DNA from: Chromatiales bacterium
Lineage (GTDB): Bacteria; Pseudomonadota; Gammaproteobacteria; Chromatiales; Chromatiaceae
Assembly: GCA_028284585.1 (NCBI GenBank)
Contig: JANQRK010000001.1
Coordinates: forward strand, 48,282-112,281
DNA: 64,000 bases
Direction: 5' to 3'
In this document: positions 52,398 to 61,697 of the stretch, one piece after another
How positions within the stretch are numbered: position 1 is the first letter of the stretch
Layout of the letters: each line of letters starts with the position of its first letter
Translations under genes and position numbers: made by a program
The notes under the pieces: model-generated
Database searches by the model: none
What the model saw: only the letters and a program-made list of their open reading frames with translations
What the model was told of the DNA's origin: nothing

Positions 52398-55300
52398 ATG
52401 ACGACACGAGGATTCGCAAACAGCGTACCGCGGCGCCTTCGGCCGTCCTTCATGATCAGCCTGCTGATCACCGTAACGGTCGCGACACTCGGTTGCCAAA
52501 CGCAATCACCGCGCACCACCGCTGCGTCGGACGGAATTGCGGCGGAGGTGCGCAACGCCGACGAGCTAATGGTGGTCGACTGTGTGCTGCCGTCCCAGGT
52601 TCGCAAACTGGGGCAGCGGCTCACCTACCTTGCTCCGCGTCGCGCAATCAAAACCACCGGCACTGATTGCGAAATCCGCGGTGGTCAGTACGTCGCCTAC
52701 GATCGCGCCAACTACTCAACCGCCCTGAAGATCTGGTTGCCCGAAGCCAAGCAAGGCAATGCCGATGCAATGGTCTATGTCGGCGAGATCTACGAGAAAG
52801 GGCTCGGCGTCATCGCCGACTACGCATTGGCACGCCACTGGTACGAAAAAGCCGCAACGCAGGGCAACACGCGTGCACAGATTAACCTCGGCTACCTGTA
52901 CGAGAGTGGTTTGGGCGTCGAGCGCGACCTGACGACGGCGATGAATTGGTACCGAAGTGCATCTGGCCTCAGCGAGGGTGAGCTGGAGTTTGTATCGTCT
53001 GTGGAGCTTGCCAAACGAGAAGCCGTGAAGGTCGAACTCGGCACCCTGCGCGAGCAGACTCAGGCGTTGCGTGAACGCCTCAAAACCACCGAAGCCAAGC
53101 TCAGTGCCAACCGACGCTCGCTAGCCAGCACACGCCAGCGAGCCACGCGACTGCGCAACGAGCTGGCAAGCAATGCTGCAGCACCGGTCGCAGTGACCAC
53201 GGCACCCGATCCCACGACTCAGCGCGAGCTCGAGGCCGCCAAGGCAGAACAGCGGCGGCTGTTGGCCGAGCTGTCTGATCAGCAGCAGCGCTCCAACAAC
53301 CTGAATCGCGATCTCGACGACAGTCGCGCCGCACTTGCCGCCGAACGGCGCCGGCTCGCCCAAATGCATGTAGAACTGGCCGATGCCCAGACCAAGCTTG
53401 GGGGGGACGAGGACCAGATCACACCGGCCGCATCAGAGACAGCGGCACAAAATGTACTCCGTCAGGAAATTCAAGCGCTGACCGCGCGCCTCGAGACCAA
53501 CCGCGACGAAATCACCCGAGTGACTATGCAGCTGGCTGAATCTGACACCCGTAATCGTGAGCTGAGCCTTCAGCTGGCCGCGCGCGACCGCGAAGTATCC
53601 GACATCCAGCGCGAGTTGGGGGCAAACGACGATGCCGGCACCGAGATAGCGCAAATGCAGGCAAGCCTGCACGCTTCGCAGCAGGAGCGGCGGCGTCTCG
53701 CCGACGAGTTGGCGCGAGTGCAACTGGCCGCCGCCGAGTCACAAAACGAGGTGGCAGAGGCACGCCAGCGCCTGGACCTGCGCAAAAACGAGCTCGAATC
53801 AGCCAAGTCGACACTCGCGCAACTCAGTGCTCAGCTCGACGCCCAACGCCGTGGGGATATTGCAGCCGACCAGTCGCAGATTTCGGCACTGGAGGCCGCT
53901 ATCACTCAGCGCGAGCAACAGCTCGCCGACACCAGTCGAGAGTATGCGGCCCTCAAGCAGTCTTTGGCCGCGCAATCCGAGGCGGCGCAATCACAGGTCG
54001 CGCAGGCTCAACAGCAGCAGCAAAGCCTGCGCACGGAGTTGCAGGAAAAAGACCAGCTGATCGCCAGCCTGAATACGCAGTTGGCCGACGCGGTAAGTGA
54101 CAATCAGCAACTCGGTGCGGTGCAAGAACGACTGGCCCGTGCCGATGCCGAACGTCAGCGTTTAGCGGCAGAGCTGGCGCAGCAGCAACTTGCTGGTAGC
54201 GATCTGCAAAACAGCCTGGCCCAGGCCGAGCAGAGCGTCGAACGTGGCTCCTTGCAGCTCAGTGAACTGCGTCAGGCCTCGTTGCTACTGCAAGGCCAGC
54301 TGGCCGAGCGCGACCGTGACCTCGCGGCATTCAAAGCGCGCGCGGCGCGGCTCGAATCTGAAGTTGACACCCGCACCGCCGCGCTGGATCGCCAAAAGCA
54401 GGAAGTCACGCGATTGGAATCGCAGCTCGCCGATGAGCGGGCGGCCCTGGACAAGCAGTTAGCCGCGGCACGCGATGAGCAACAGCGACTGCAGCGACTC
54501 TCTGGAAACCACAAGGCCAAGATCGAAGAGCTACAGCGCAAGCTGTCGTCGACACAGGCCACGCTGGCCGCTAGCGAGCGCAAGGCATCCAAGCTCGAGG
54601 AAGTCGAGAAGGAGCTGGTCGAGAAAGAGGGCCAAGTCTCGGCGCAGGAACGCGAACTGGAACAATTGCGCGACCGTCTTTCACAGGAAGAACCGACAGT
54701 CGACGAGCCGGCCATCGCGTCGGTCGTGACCACTCAGGCGAATGGTCCGGTGATCGAGATTATCGATCCGCCACTGGCCGCGACACGCGGTGCGCCCAGC
54801 ATTCTACTGCGCACGCCTGCGCGCAAGGTGGAGCTGATCGGACGTGTGCGGCCCGAGGAAAAGTTGTTGACTTTCAAAGTCAATCAGAAAACCACTGAAG
54901 TTGGTGCCCAGGGTCTATTCCGCGAGCAGGTCACGCTGCAACAGCGCGAGACACCGGTGAACCTGGTTGCAATCGACGAGCTCGGCAATCGCACTGCCCT
55001 TGATTTCGTCGTAGTGCCATCTAGCGTGCGCGACGCCGCTGAAGACAAATCGTCGCGTCCGGCATCGAAAAACCCTGGCGCTTCAGTCGATTTCGGCAAT
55101 TATCATGCTTTGGTCATTGGTAACCAGGCGTACGAGCACCTGCCGGACCTGTCCACGCCGGTCAATGACGCACGCGAACTAGAGAAGGTGCTGCGCAATC
55201 AGTATGGATTCCAGACCCAGCTGCTGATCAACGCTAGCCGATATGAAATTCTCTCCGCGCTAAACGAACTGCGGGCCGAATTGACCGACCGCGACAACTT

Positions 55301-55883
55301 GCTGGTTTTTTACGCAGGACATGGTGAACTCGACAACGTCAACCTGCGCGGCCACTGGCTGCCGGTTGATGCCGAAAGCAAGAGCTCAGCCAACTGGATT
55401 TCGAATATCGCAATCACCGACGTGCTCAATGTCATGAACGCCAAGCACGTCATGGTGATTGCCGACTCCTGCTACTCGGGGGCGATGACGCGCTCCGCAG
55501 TGGCGCGCCTGGAAGGTGGACTGTCGCCGGAGACCAAGGTCAAGTGGTACCGCACGATGTCGAAGGCCCGTGCCCGTTCGGTGTTGACATCGGGTGGTTT
55601 GAAACCGGTGTTGGATCAGGGCGGTGGCGGTCATTCGATCTTTACCCGTGCGTTGCTCGACACACTGCGCCAGAACGACCAAATCCTCGAGGGATACGCC
55701 TTGTTCCGCGCAGTACAGGAGCGGGTCAAGCGCTCGGCCGCGCAACTCAACGTCGAGCAGGACCCGCAATATGCCCCGATCAAGTTCGCAGGACACGAGG
55801 CCGGAGAGTTTTTCTTTCTGCCGAATCCCACCAGAGTCTCACGCATGGAAACGGACGCCACCCCCCGGATGGCGGCGCGGTGA
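52398..55883 (+). CDS. Caspase-fold (peptidase C14) lipoprotein with Sel1 repeats and long coiled coil
   Basis: A protein of 1161 residues. ATG 52398 follows AGGAGG and gives a lipoprotein signal with lipobox ATLGC. Two Sel1-type repeats (about residues 95-170: AMVYVGEIYEKGLGVIAD, AQINLGYLYESGLGVERD) precede a coiled coil of nearly 600 residues (about 190-780) rich in Gln, Glu, Arg and Ala. A small beta domain (VIEIIDPPLAATRG to ELGNRTALDFVVV) leads to the caspase domain (about 897-1140) with histidine in VFYAGHGELD and cysteine in IADSCYSGAM. Both catalytic residues are intact. As a lipoprotein it would act in the periplasm or at the outer membrane. Its stop overlaps the next gene. Confidence 0.9.
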   Translation: MTTRGFANSVPRRLRPSFMISLLITVTVATLGCQTQSPRTTAASDGIAAEVRNADELMVVDCVLPSQVRKLGQRLTYLAPRRAIKTTGTDCEIRGGQYVAYDRANYSTALKIWLPEAKQGNADAMVYVGEIYEKGLGVIADYALARHWYEKAATQGNTRAQINLGYLYESGLGVERDLTTAMNWYRSASGLSEGELEFVSSVELAKREAVKVELGTLREQTQALRERLKTTEAKLSANRRSLASTRQRATRLRNELASNAAAPVAVTTAPDPTTQRELEAAKAEQRRLLAELSDQQQRSNNLNRDLDDSRAALAAERRRLAQMHVELADAQTKLGGDEDQITPAASETAAQNVLRQEIQALTARLETNRDEITRVTMQLAESDTRNRELSLQLAARDREVSDIQRELGANDDAGTEIAQMQASLHASQQERRRLADELARVQLAAAESQNEVAEARQRLDLRKNELESAKSTLAQLSAQLDAQRRGDIAADQSQISALEAAITQREQQLADTSREYAALKQSLAAQSEAAQSQVAQAQQQQQSLRTELQEKDQLIASLNTQLADAVSDNQQLGAVQERLARADAERQRLAAELAQQQLAGSDLQNSLAQAEQSVERGSLQLSELRQASLLLQGQLAERDRDLAAFKARAARLESEVDTRTAALDRQKQEVTRLESQLADERAALDKQLAAARDEQQRLQRLSGNHKAKIEELQRKLSSTQATLAASERKASKLEEVEKELVEKEGQVSAQERELEQLRDRLSQEEPTVDEPAIASVVTTQANGPVIEIIDPPLAATRGAPSILLRTPARKVELIGRVRPEEKLLTFKVNQKTTEVGAQGLFREQVTLQQRETPVNLVAIDELGNRTALDFVVVPSSVRDAAEDKSSRPASKNPGASVDFGNYHALVIGNQAYEHLPDLSTPVNDARELEKVLRNQYGFQTQLLINASRYEILSALNELRAELTDRDNLLVFYAGHGELDNVNLRGHWLPVDAESKSSANWISNIAITDVLNVMNAKHVMVIADSCYSGAMTRSAVARLEGGLSPETKVKWYRTMSKARARSVLTSGGLKPVLDQGGGGHSIFTRALLDTLRQNDQILEGYALFRAVQERVKRSAAQLNVEQDPQYAPIKFAGHEAGEFFFLPNPTRVSRMETDATPRMAAR

Positions 55884-56854
55884 GCAGCGGGCCAGCTCAG
55901 CCAGCGGGCAACACTTCGGGAGTTGATCCGGTTAGCGATATCTCAGTAGTGTGCGTCTGCGTGCGCACGACCTGCTCGGATTTCGGCGGCAAGATCGACA
56001 GCGGCCTAGAGAATCCGGTCACCGATTTGCGTGCCGCAATTGCAGCGATAGTGACCGCCTGGGGGGGACGCACTGTCTCCGACGACGACCGAGAGATCGT
56101 GTGCCGTTTCGATACAGCGGCCAATGCACTGCAGTGTACCCAGTCGATCCAACGCGCCATTGCTGCAAGCGACCGGCCGCAATGGATCGGTGCACGAATC
56201 GGCTGCTGCGAAACCTCAGAGAGTGGCGCGATCGATGAACATCTGCGCTCGATCGTGCAGTGCGCGCGCCGCCTTGCTGAACGCGCGGCACCAGGCCAGA
56301 CGATCGCATCTGCGCGAATCGTTCCCGGCCTCAGCGCTACACTGCGCCAAGCGATTCAGCCGTTGGATGCCGGTGACTGGGCATCAGACCGAACCGGTAT
56401 TGGGGTTCCAATGTGCCTGGTGGTTTGGCAGGACGACGTGAGCACGCGCATTTCCAACCCCGTGTTGAATGACGCTGCCGCTGTAACCCGTGTCGAGCGT
56501 CTACGATTGCGTTGGCGCGGCGAGACCCTGACCCTCGACGCAGACAGCGAAGCGGTAACCATCGGGCGCAGCCAAAACGCAAACATAACCATTGAATCGG
56601 AATATGCATCGCGTATACACGCCGATGTCACCTACCGGGATGCCAGCTTCGTCCTTACTGACCACAGTACCAATGGTACCTATGTCAAAACCGACGAAGT
56701 GGAGATCTACTTGCACGATGATCGCCATATCCTGCGCGGAGAAGGCGCTATTAGTCTCGGCCGACGCGGCGCGACGGCCAAGGGAAAGGTAGTTTTTTTC
56801 CAAGCGGAATCGGCCCTCGAGGAGTCCACTGGGTCATCAGGGTGGGCTTCATGA
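55880..56854 (+). CDS. Degenerate class III cyclase domain fused to FHA
   Basis: A protein of 324 residues starting with GTG 55880, which overlaps the caspase-gene stop by four bases. Residues about 30-175 follow the outline of a class III nucleotide cyclase (AIVTAWGGRTVSDDDREIVC, FDTAANALQCTQSIQRAI, WIGARIGCCETSE, ARRLAERAAPGQTIASARIV), but the metal-binding aspartates are not where expected, so it is likely a non-catalytic sensor. Residues about 215-310 are an FHA domain (VTIGRSQNANITIESEYASR, DHSTNGTYVKTDEV). No membrane segment. It may bind phosphorylated kinase or a partner in the cytoplasm. Confidence 0.8.
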   Translation: MSSGPAQPAGNTSGVDPVSDISVVCVCVRTTCSDFGGKIDSGLENPVTDLRAAIAAIVTAWGGRTVSDDDREIVCRFDTAANALQCTQSIQRAIAASDRPQWIGARIGCCETSESGAIDEHLRSIVQCARRLAERAAPGQTIASARIVPGLSATLRQAIQPLDAGDWASDRTGIGVPMCLVVWQDDVSTRISNPVLNDAAAVTRVERLRLRWRGETLTLDADSEAVTIGRSQNANITIESEYASRIHADVTYRDASFVLTDHSTNGTYVKTDEVEIYLHDDRHILRGEGAISLGRRGATAKGKVVFFQAESALEESTGSSGWAS

Positions 56855-57645
56855 ACGAATACCCGGCAGAAGCGCTGCGTTGGTCATCGGCGCACCGTTC
56901 CCATATTGGCAAGGTACGCAAGGTCAACGAGGACTCGGTACTGGACCGGCCGGATATCGGCGTCTGGGCAGTGGCAGACGGCATGGGTGGTCACGGCGGT
57001 GGCGACCGTGCAAGCCGGCTGGTCGTCGATGCCTTGGCCGCATTGTCAGTGCCCTCGCAATTGGAAGAATTCGTCGTCGCGGCAAGCAGTAGGATCGAGG
57101 GAGTCAACACGGAGCTACAAGATCTAGCATCGCGTAGCGGTGGTTCTGCGATCTCGGGTACGACAGTCGCTGCCTTGCTGGCGCATGGCCGCAAGGGCGC
57201 GGCCATATGGGCAGGCGATAGCCGGGTCTACCTTTATCGCATCAACACCCTGCATCCCCTGAGTCGCGACCACAGCCAGGTCGAGGAATGGGTCGCCAAT
57301 GGCCTGCTAGAGCGCGATCATGCTGAAAACCACCCGGCAGCCAATGTGATCACTCGGGCGGTCGGTGCTGCCGACACCGTCGAACTCGAAACCATCAAGT
57401 TTGACGTACTGCCCGGTGATACCTATTTGCTATGCAGCGACGGGCTACACAATGAGGTCACCAACACCACGCTGGCGGAGATCCTCGATGAACACGACTG
57501 CGAGCGCTGCGCCGACCATCTGTTATCGGCTGCACTCGATGGCGACGCGCGTGACAACATCTCGCTGATTGTGGCGCGTGCCGAGGCCTCGCAGATGGAC
57601 GCGACCAAGACGGTCATCAATCCCGTATTTTCACAGCGTAGATGA
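56851..57645 (+). CDS. PP2C-family Ser/Thr protein phosphatase
   Basis: A 264-residue phosphatase whose ATG overlaps the previous stop (ATGA). Metal and active-site motifs are complete: HIGKVRKVNEDSV, VWAVADGMGGHGGGDRAS, SGTTVAALL, IWAGDSRVYLYR, YLLCSDGLHNEV and DNISLIVARAE. It is a stand-alone cytoplasmic catalytic domain, like PppA/Stp. It should reverse the phosphorylation set by the kinase at 48207-49454. The gene order FHA-phosphatase-export genes suggests one operon running from the caspase gene onward. Confidence 0.93.
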   Translation: MNEYPAEALRWSSAHRSHIGKVRKVNEDSVLDRPDIGVWAVADGMGGHGGGDRASRLVVDALAALSVPSQLEEFVVAASSRIEGVNTELQDLASRSGGSAISGTTVAALLAHGRKGAAIWAGDSRVYLYRINTLHPLSRDHSQVEEWVANGLLERDHAENHPAANVITRAVGAADTVELETIKFDVLPGDTYLLCSDGLHNEVTNTTLAEILDEHDCERCADHLLSAALDGDARDNISLIVARAEASQMDATKTVINPVFSQRR

Positions 57646-57664
57646 ATGTCGGAGAGTCCTCGGG

Positions 57665-59101
57665 ATGTCCTTGAGCAGCCTTTCGATCACTGGTGTGAGC
57701 TACAGCGGACTTGGTCGTGTGCTGGTGTCGCTGCTCGGGTTCGCGTTAGCAGCGTGCGATGTCACGGTACCTGAGTATGTGCGGCCGGATACTCCCGAGA
57801 AAGCAGCCTGGCAAGACTCTGACCAGCCAACGCAGGATGTCGGCGAAACCATCGAGCAGGACTGGTGGCGCGGTTTCGAAAGTGACTACCTGGACGAACT
57901 GGTCGGCACTGCAGTCGACAACAATATCGACCTGCGCGTCATGGCCGCCCGCATCAATGTCGCCGAGGCCGGTATCGATGTCGCCAGCGCGGGCGGCAAG
58001 CCGACCATTAACCTGGGTGCCGGTGTCGACATCACCAAGCACACGCAGGTATCCGGCAGTACAACCCAATACAGTGCAGCGGGCACAGTCGACTGGGAAT
58101 TGGATATCTGGGGTAAGTTCGCTGCGGGTACCGCCGCGCAGCAGGCGGAGGTAAAGGCAACCGAAGCCGACTGGCGTGCCGGCTACCTGAAATTGGTATC
58201 GGACGTGGCATCGTCGTTCTTTTTTATCCGTCAGCTCGACGAACAGCTATTGCGCCAGCAGCAGGCGCTGGCGCAGAACAACGATATCCTATCGATCCAC
58301 GAGAACCGCTACCGCGAAGGGCTCGTGCCCCGCACCCTACTCCTGCAGCAGCGTTCAGAGGTCAAGCTGCTGAGCCAGCAGGCACTGGAACTGGAGCGCC
58401 AGCGCACGACCACCGAGAACAGTCTCGCCACCTTACTGGGTCGAGCTGCCGGCGAATATCAGGTGGAGCCAGGCCGCATGCAAGAGGTTAAGCTGCTCGA
58501 CGTACCGGCAGGCCTACCCTCCGAGTTGCTCAATCGCCGACCGGACATCATCGCTGCGGAGTATCGTGCCAAGCGTGCGGTCAAGCTGGTTGGTCAGGCG
58601 CGCCTCGCGCAGCTGCCGTCGCTGGGCTTGTCGGCCCGTGGCGGCACCGCGAGTTTCGCGCTCAGTTCGCTGCTCAAGGCTTGGACCTTCGGACTTTCGC
58701 CTTCGATCTCGCTACCCATGTTCGATCCGAACGTGAAGGCACGTATCAAGGTCAGTGCGGCCGAGGCCAAGGTCGCTGAGGAAGAATACCGTGCGGTTGT
58801 GATGCGTGCCTTCGAAGAAGTCGAGAATGCATTGGTCACGCTGCACAGCCGCAAGCAGCAGCACATCGAGCTGGAGGACCGCCTCACCTATCTAACCGAA
58901 GTAGCGCAACAGAATCGCAACCGGCTAAGAGCTGGCGTGATCTCGCAGCTCGAACTGTTCGAGTCGGAACGCTCGGTGCTGAACGCAGAACAGGAAGTAC
59001 TGCGGAACTATCACCAGATTCTCATTGACACCGTGCTGCTGTACAAAGCGCTGGGTGGTGGATGGCCACCAGAGTACGATGTCGCCAGCGCGCAGCAGTG
59101 A
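57665..59101 (+). CDS. NodT-family outer-membrane efflux channel (TolC-like)
   Basis: A protein of 478 residues. ATG 57665 gives a lipoprotein signal (LVSLLGFALAAC). Then come the OEP features: YVRPDTPEKAAWQ, DWWRGFESDYLDELVGTAVD, LRVMAARINVAEAGIDVASA, and the second half with LLNRRPDIIAAEYRAKRAV, RAFEEVENALVTL and LFESERSVLNAEQEVLRNY. Trimeric channels of this family connect inner-membrane exporters to the outside. It lies with an HlyD-type adaptor in this cluster, so it is probably the exit duct for the GG-leader proteins. The RTX operon lacks such a gene and might share this one. Confidence 0.92.
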   Translation: MSLSSLSITGVSYSGLGRVLVSLLGFALAACDVTVPEYVRPDTPEKAAWQDSDQPTQDVGETIEQDWWRGFESDYLDELVGTAVDNNIDLRVMAARINVAEAGIDVASAGGKPTINLGAGVDITKHTQVSGSTTQYSAAGTVDWELDIWGKFAAGTAAQQAEVKATEADWRAGYLKLVSDVASSFFFIRQLDEQLLRQQQALAQNNDILSIHENRYREGLVPRTLLLQQRSEVKLLSQQALELERQRTTTENSLATLLGRAAGEYQVEPGRMQEVKLLDVPAGLPSELLNRRPDIIAAEYRAKRAVKLVGQARLAQLPSLGLSARGGTASFALSSLLKAWTFGLSPSISLPMFDPNVKARIKVSAAEAKVAEEEYRAVVMRAFEEVENALVTLHSRKQQHIELEDRLTYLTEVAQQNRNRLRAGVISQLELFESERSVLNAEQEVLRNYHQILIDTVLLYKALGGGWPPEYDVASAQQ

Positions 59102-59258
59102 CATCCTGGCGATTTATTCAAAGCCCTGAGGGTAAATCGGGCCGGGTTAGGCTGGGTGCTTGATCGATCTTTGCCAGGCCACGCGTACCTTGCGGGTGGT
59201 ATCTGGTACTTCCCAATATTGCTCACATAGCGCACAACGAATTTTATTAAGCAACGGC

Positions 59259-61658
59259 ATGCAGGCAATTCTCAAACCCATTTCCCATCCAGAACTCGGG
59301 GACCTGGTCATCGACGGCGCATTGTTCAACGTCGGGCGCGACAGCGATGCCTTTTCTGCATTGCCGGCGGCCGACACCGTGCGCTTGTCACGCCGCCATG
59401 CGCGCCTGTTCGAGCAAGACGGCGTTCTCTATATCTTAGACCTGGGCAGCCGCAACGGCACCTCCGTCAATGGCGAGCCGATCGCGACCCAACCCCATAT
59501 TCTGAAATCTGGTGACCTAATCGACTTTGCTGGCAACCTGGCTTATCGCCTCGATGTCACCGGGAAAGGCAAGCGCCAAACCGCCAAGCCACCGGGTTCT
59601 CCTACGCTGCAGCTGGTGGCGACCTTCGGCGATAAGGGCCCGGACTCACTCGTCGTCAGCGCCTTTCCGTTCCTGATCAGCAAGTATGCCGAGGCATTCA
59701 TCAAATACCAGGAGCGCGTCCCTGAGGAATTGAATTATCTGTCGCGTCGGCATGCCCACATCTACAACAGCGACGGTCGTCTATTGCTTGAGGACCTCGG
59801 CAGCACCAACGGCACATTCGTCGATAGCCAGCGGCTGGGCGAACTGCCGGTCGAGCTGCATGACGGCCAAGCCATCGCATTCGGCGGCGACTACTTCGTC
59901 TACCGGGTGGTGCTTGTCGGTGCGGATGACGCGGCCAGCGCGCCGGCACCGCCCGAGGCGGCGCCTAGGGTCGACAACGTCAGCGACAAGACAACCTTCG
60001 TCACCGCCGCAACATCGTTTCTGGATATCTTCTGCGCCGACGCCGAAGCAGATGGCGAGTCGACACCTGCGGATAATCCATCCGCCGCAGGGACCATTGG
60101 GCGACCGCGTTCGCTGGGTGGCCAACTGATCGAGGCCTTCGGCGGCGCAGCCAAGCGCGTGGCACTGATCGTTGTCGCGCTGATAGCTGCCGCCGCTGCA
60201 GGCATCTACTGGGCGGTGCAGCCATCCGTGACCGATCGCGTTCAGTCGCTCGTCGAGGAACAGCGCTTCAATGATGCGCTAGCGCTGGCGCGCACCGACA
60301 CAGCCATAGCTGAAAGCGGATCCTTGATAGCCCGGCTCGGATTACGCGCTTTGATCGCCAAGACCTTGCCGGATTGGCTGGATGCACTCGATGGGCAAGG
60401 CTTCGATGCCATGGCAGCCGTGATAGCGGCATCGCGCATCGAGGATGATGCCTTTGTAGCCGGTCGTGAATACCTCGATCTACTGGCGCAAATCGGCGAG
60501 ATCCAGGCGACGCTGGCGGCTCGCGGCGGTCTGGCGACACCTTTCCGTTGGTTCGACGACGAGCCCTGGGCGCTAGAGCAGCTAATCGACAAATGGCAGC
60601 GGCCGCAGCCGGACAAACGGCAGGTCAGCGAACGGGTGCTAGGGGCCGCGTCATCCGATCAGGCACGGTCTGCCGAACGGCTGCGCGAGGCCTATCGGCG
60701 CACTGCATCCGACGTGCGTGCCCTGGCCAGCCGCTTGGCCGTATATCGGCCGGCGCAGCGACAGATGTCGGAGTTGCTGCGCCGTCATATCGAGCAAGGG
60801 ACGCTCGATCGCCTCACTGTTGAACTCGAGCAACTGGCGAAGCGCTATAAGCAATTCAGCGGTGTGTCACAGCTCAGAGACGACCTGGCTCAGTACCGCG
60901 CAATCGTCGATGCGCTGGCAGCGAAGCGTCTGATGGATGCGGCCAGGCGTGTCGCCGAGGCGAGCTTTCATGCCACGCCATTTGCAGACGCGGTCGCGCA
61001 ACTGGCGCGTGACCAGCTGCCGTCCGCCGACTTCCTCGCGGCCTACGATGAAGCCACAACCTTATGGCAGAAAGGCCAAGTGGAGGCCGCACGGACCCGC
61101 CTCGCGGCATTGCAGACGACCCCATGGCGCGGGATCGCCGAGCGCGAACTCGCCCGTATTCGGCAGGTCGCGGCGAGCTTTGACGCCTTGCAGGCACAAC
61201 GTGGGAGTGATGCGTACAATGAGCGGCTGCTGGCAATGTACCAGGGCCTCGATGAGCGGCGCGATCAGTTCTTCGCGCAGCAACTCGCAGCAGACTATGC
61301 GCAGGCTCGCAGGCTCTCGGCACAGCGTGCCGAGCAGGCCGCCGCGGCCGCGGCCGCGGCCTGGAATTCGTATGGTGAATCCAACGGAATCACAAGTACC
61401 CTACGGCTAGCGTCGCGGGCCGGCAAGGCCTATAGCGACAGGGCCGCCGCGCTGTCAACCGCCGCAACCGAAGCGGATCGAGCGCGTCGCGCATACACAC
61501 TTGCTGGTGTACCGATTCCCGAGCAACACCGCGACTTACTGGATGCGATCGACAAGGAGGCCAAGCGGCAGCATCAATCGCTGGACGAGTTGCAGGGTGT
61601 GCTCGACCGAGCCGTCTTACTTCAAAAGCGGGCGCTGTTACCCGAGCGCCGGCCATGA
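59259..61658 (+). CDS. Double-FHA membrane protein
   Basis: A protein of 799 residues. FHA domain 1 spans about residues 15-105 (FNVGRDSDAFSAL, LSRRHARLFEQDG, SRNGTSVNGEP). FHA domain 2 spans about 130-225 (NYLSRRHAHIYNSDGRLLLE, GSTNGTFVDSQRLG). After a linker, one membrane helix lies near residues 305-325 (VALIVVALIAAAAAGIYWAV). The remaining 470 residues are alpha-helical, Ala/Gln/Arg-rich, probably periplasmic, without a recognised domain. I chose ATG 59259 because FHA 1 begins at once after it. Two phosphothreonine readers inside and a long helical region outside suggest a scaffold linking signalling to the exporter. Confidence 0.87.
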   Translation: MQAILKPISHPELGDLVIDGALFNVGRDSDAFSALPAADTVRLSRRHARLFEQDGVLYILDLGSRNGTSVNGEPIATQPHILKSGDLIDFAGNLAYRLDVTGKGKRQTAKPPGSPTLQLVATFGDKGPDSLVVSAFPFLISKYAEAFIKYQERVPEELNYLSRRHAHIYNSDGRLLLEDLGSTNGTFVDSQRLGELPVELHDGQAIAFGGDYFVYRVVLVGADDAASAPAPPEAAPRVDNVSDKTTFVTAATSFLDIFCADAEADGESTPADNPSAAGTIGRPRSLGGQLIEAFGGAAKRVALIVVALIAAAAAGIYWAVQPSVTDRVQSLVEEQRFNDALALARTDTAIAESGSLIARLGLRALIAKTLPDWLDALDGQGFDAMAAVIAASRIEDDAFVAGREYLDLLAQIGEIQATLAARGGLATPFRWFDDEPWALEQLIDKWQRPQPDKRQVSERVLGAASSDQARSAERLREAYRRTASDVRALASRLAVYRPAQRQMSELLRRHIEQGTLDRLTVELEQLAKRYKQFSGVSQLRDDLAQYRAIVDALAAKRLMDAARRVAEASFHATPFADAVAQLARDQLPSADFLAAYDEATTLWQKGQVEAARTRLAALQTTPWRGIAERELARIRQVAASFDALQAQRGSDAYNERLLAMYQGLDERRDQFFAQQLAADYAQARRLSAQRAEQAAAAAAAAWNSYGESNGITSTLRLASRAGKAYSDRAAALSTAATEADRARRAYTLAGVPIPEQHRDLLDAIDKEAKRQHQSLDELQGVLDRAVLLQKRALLPERRP

Positions 61659-61697
61659 GTCCATGGGTGCGGCGACCGTGACTGAGGAGCGAAGCTG

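Noticed and set aside
48207..61658. A type VI secretion locus, judged from kinase, phosphatase and FHA genes
   Set aside because: No TssB/C, Hcp, VgrG, ClpV or TssM-like gene is present; the partners are TolC- and HlyD-type.
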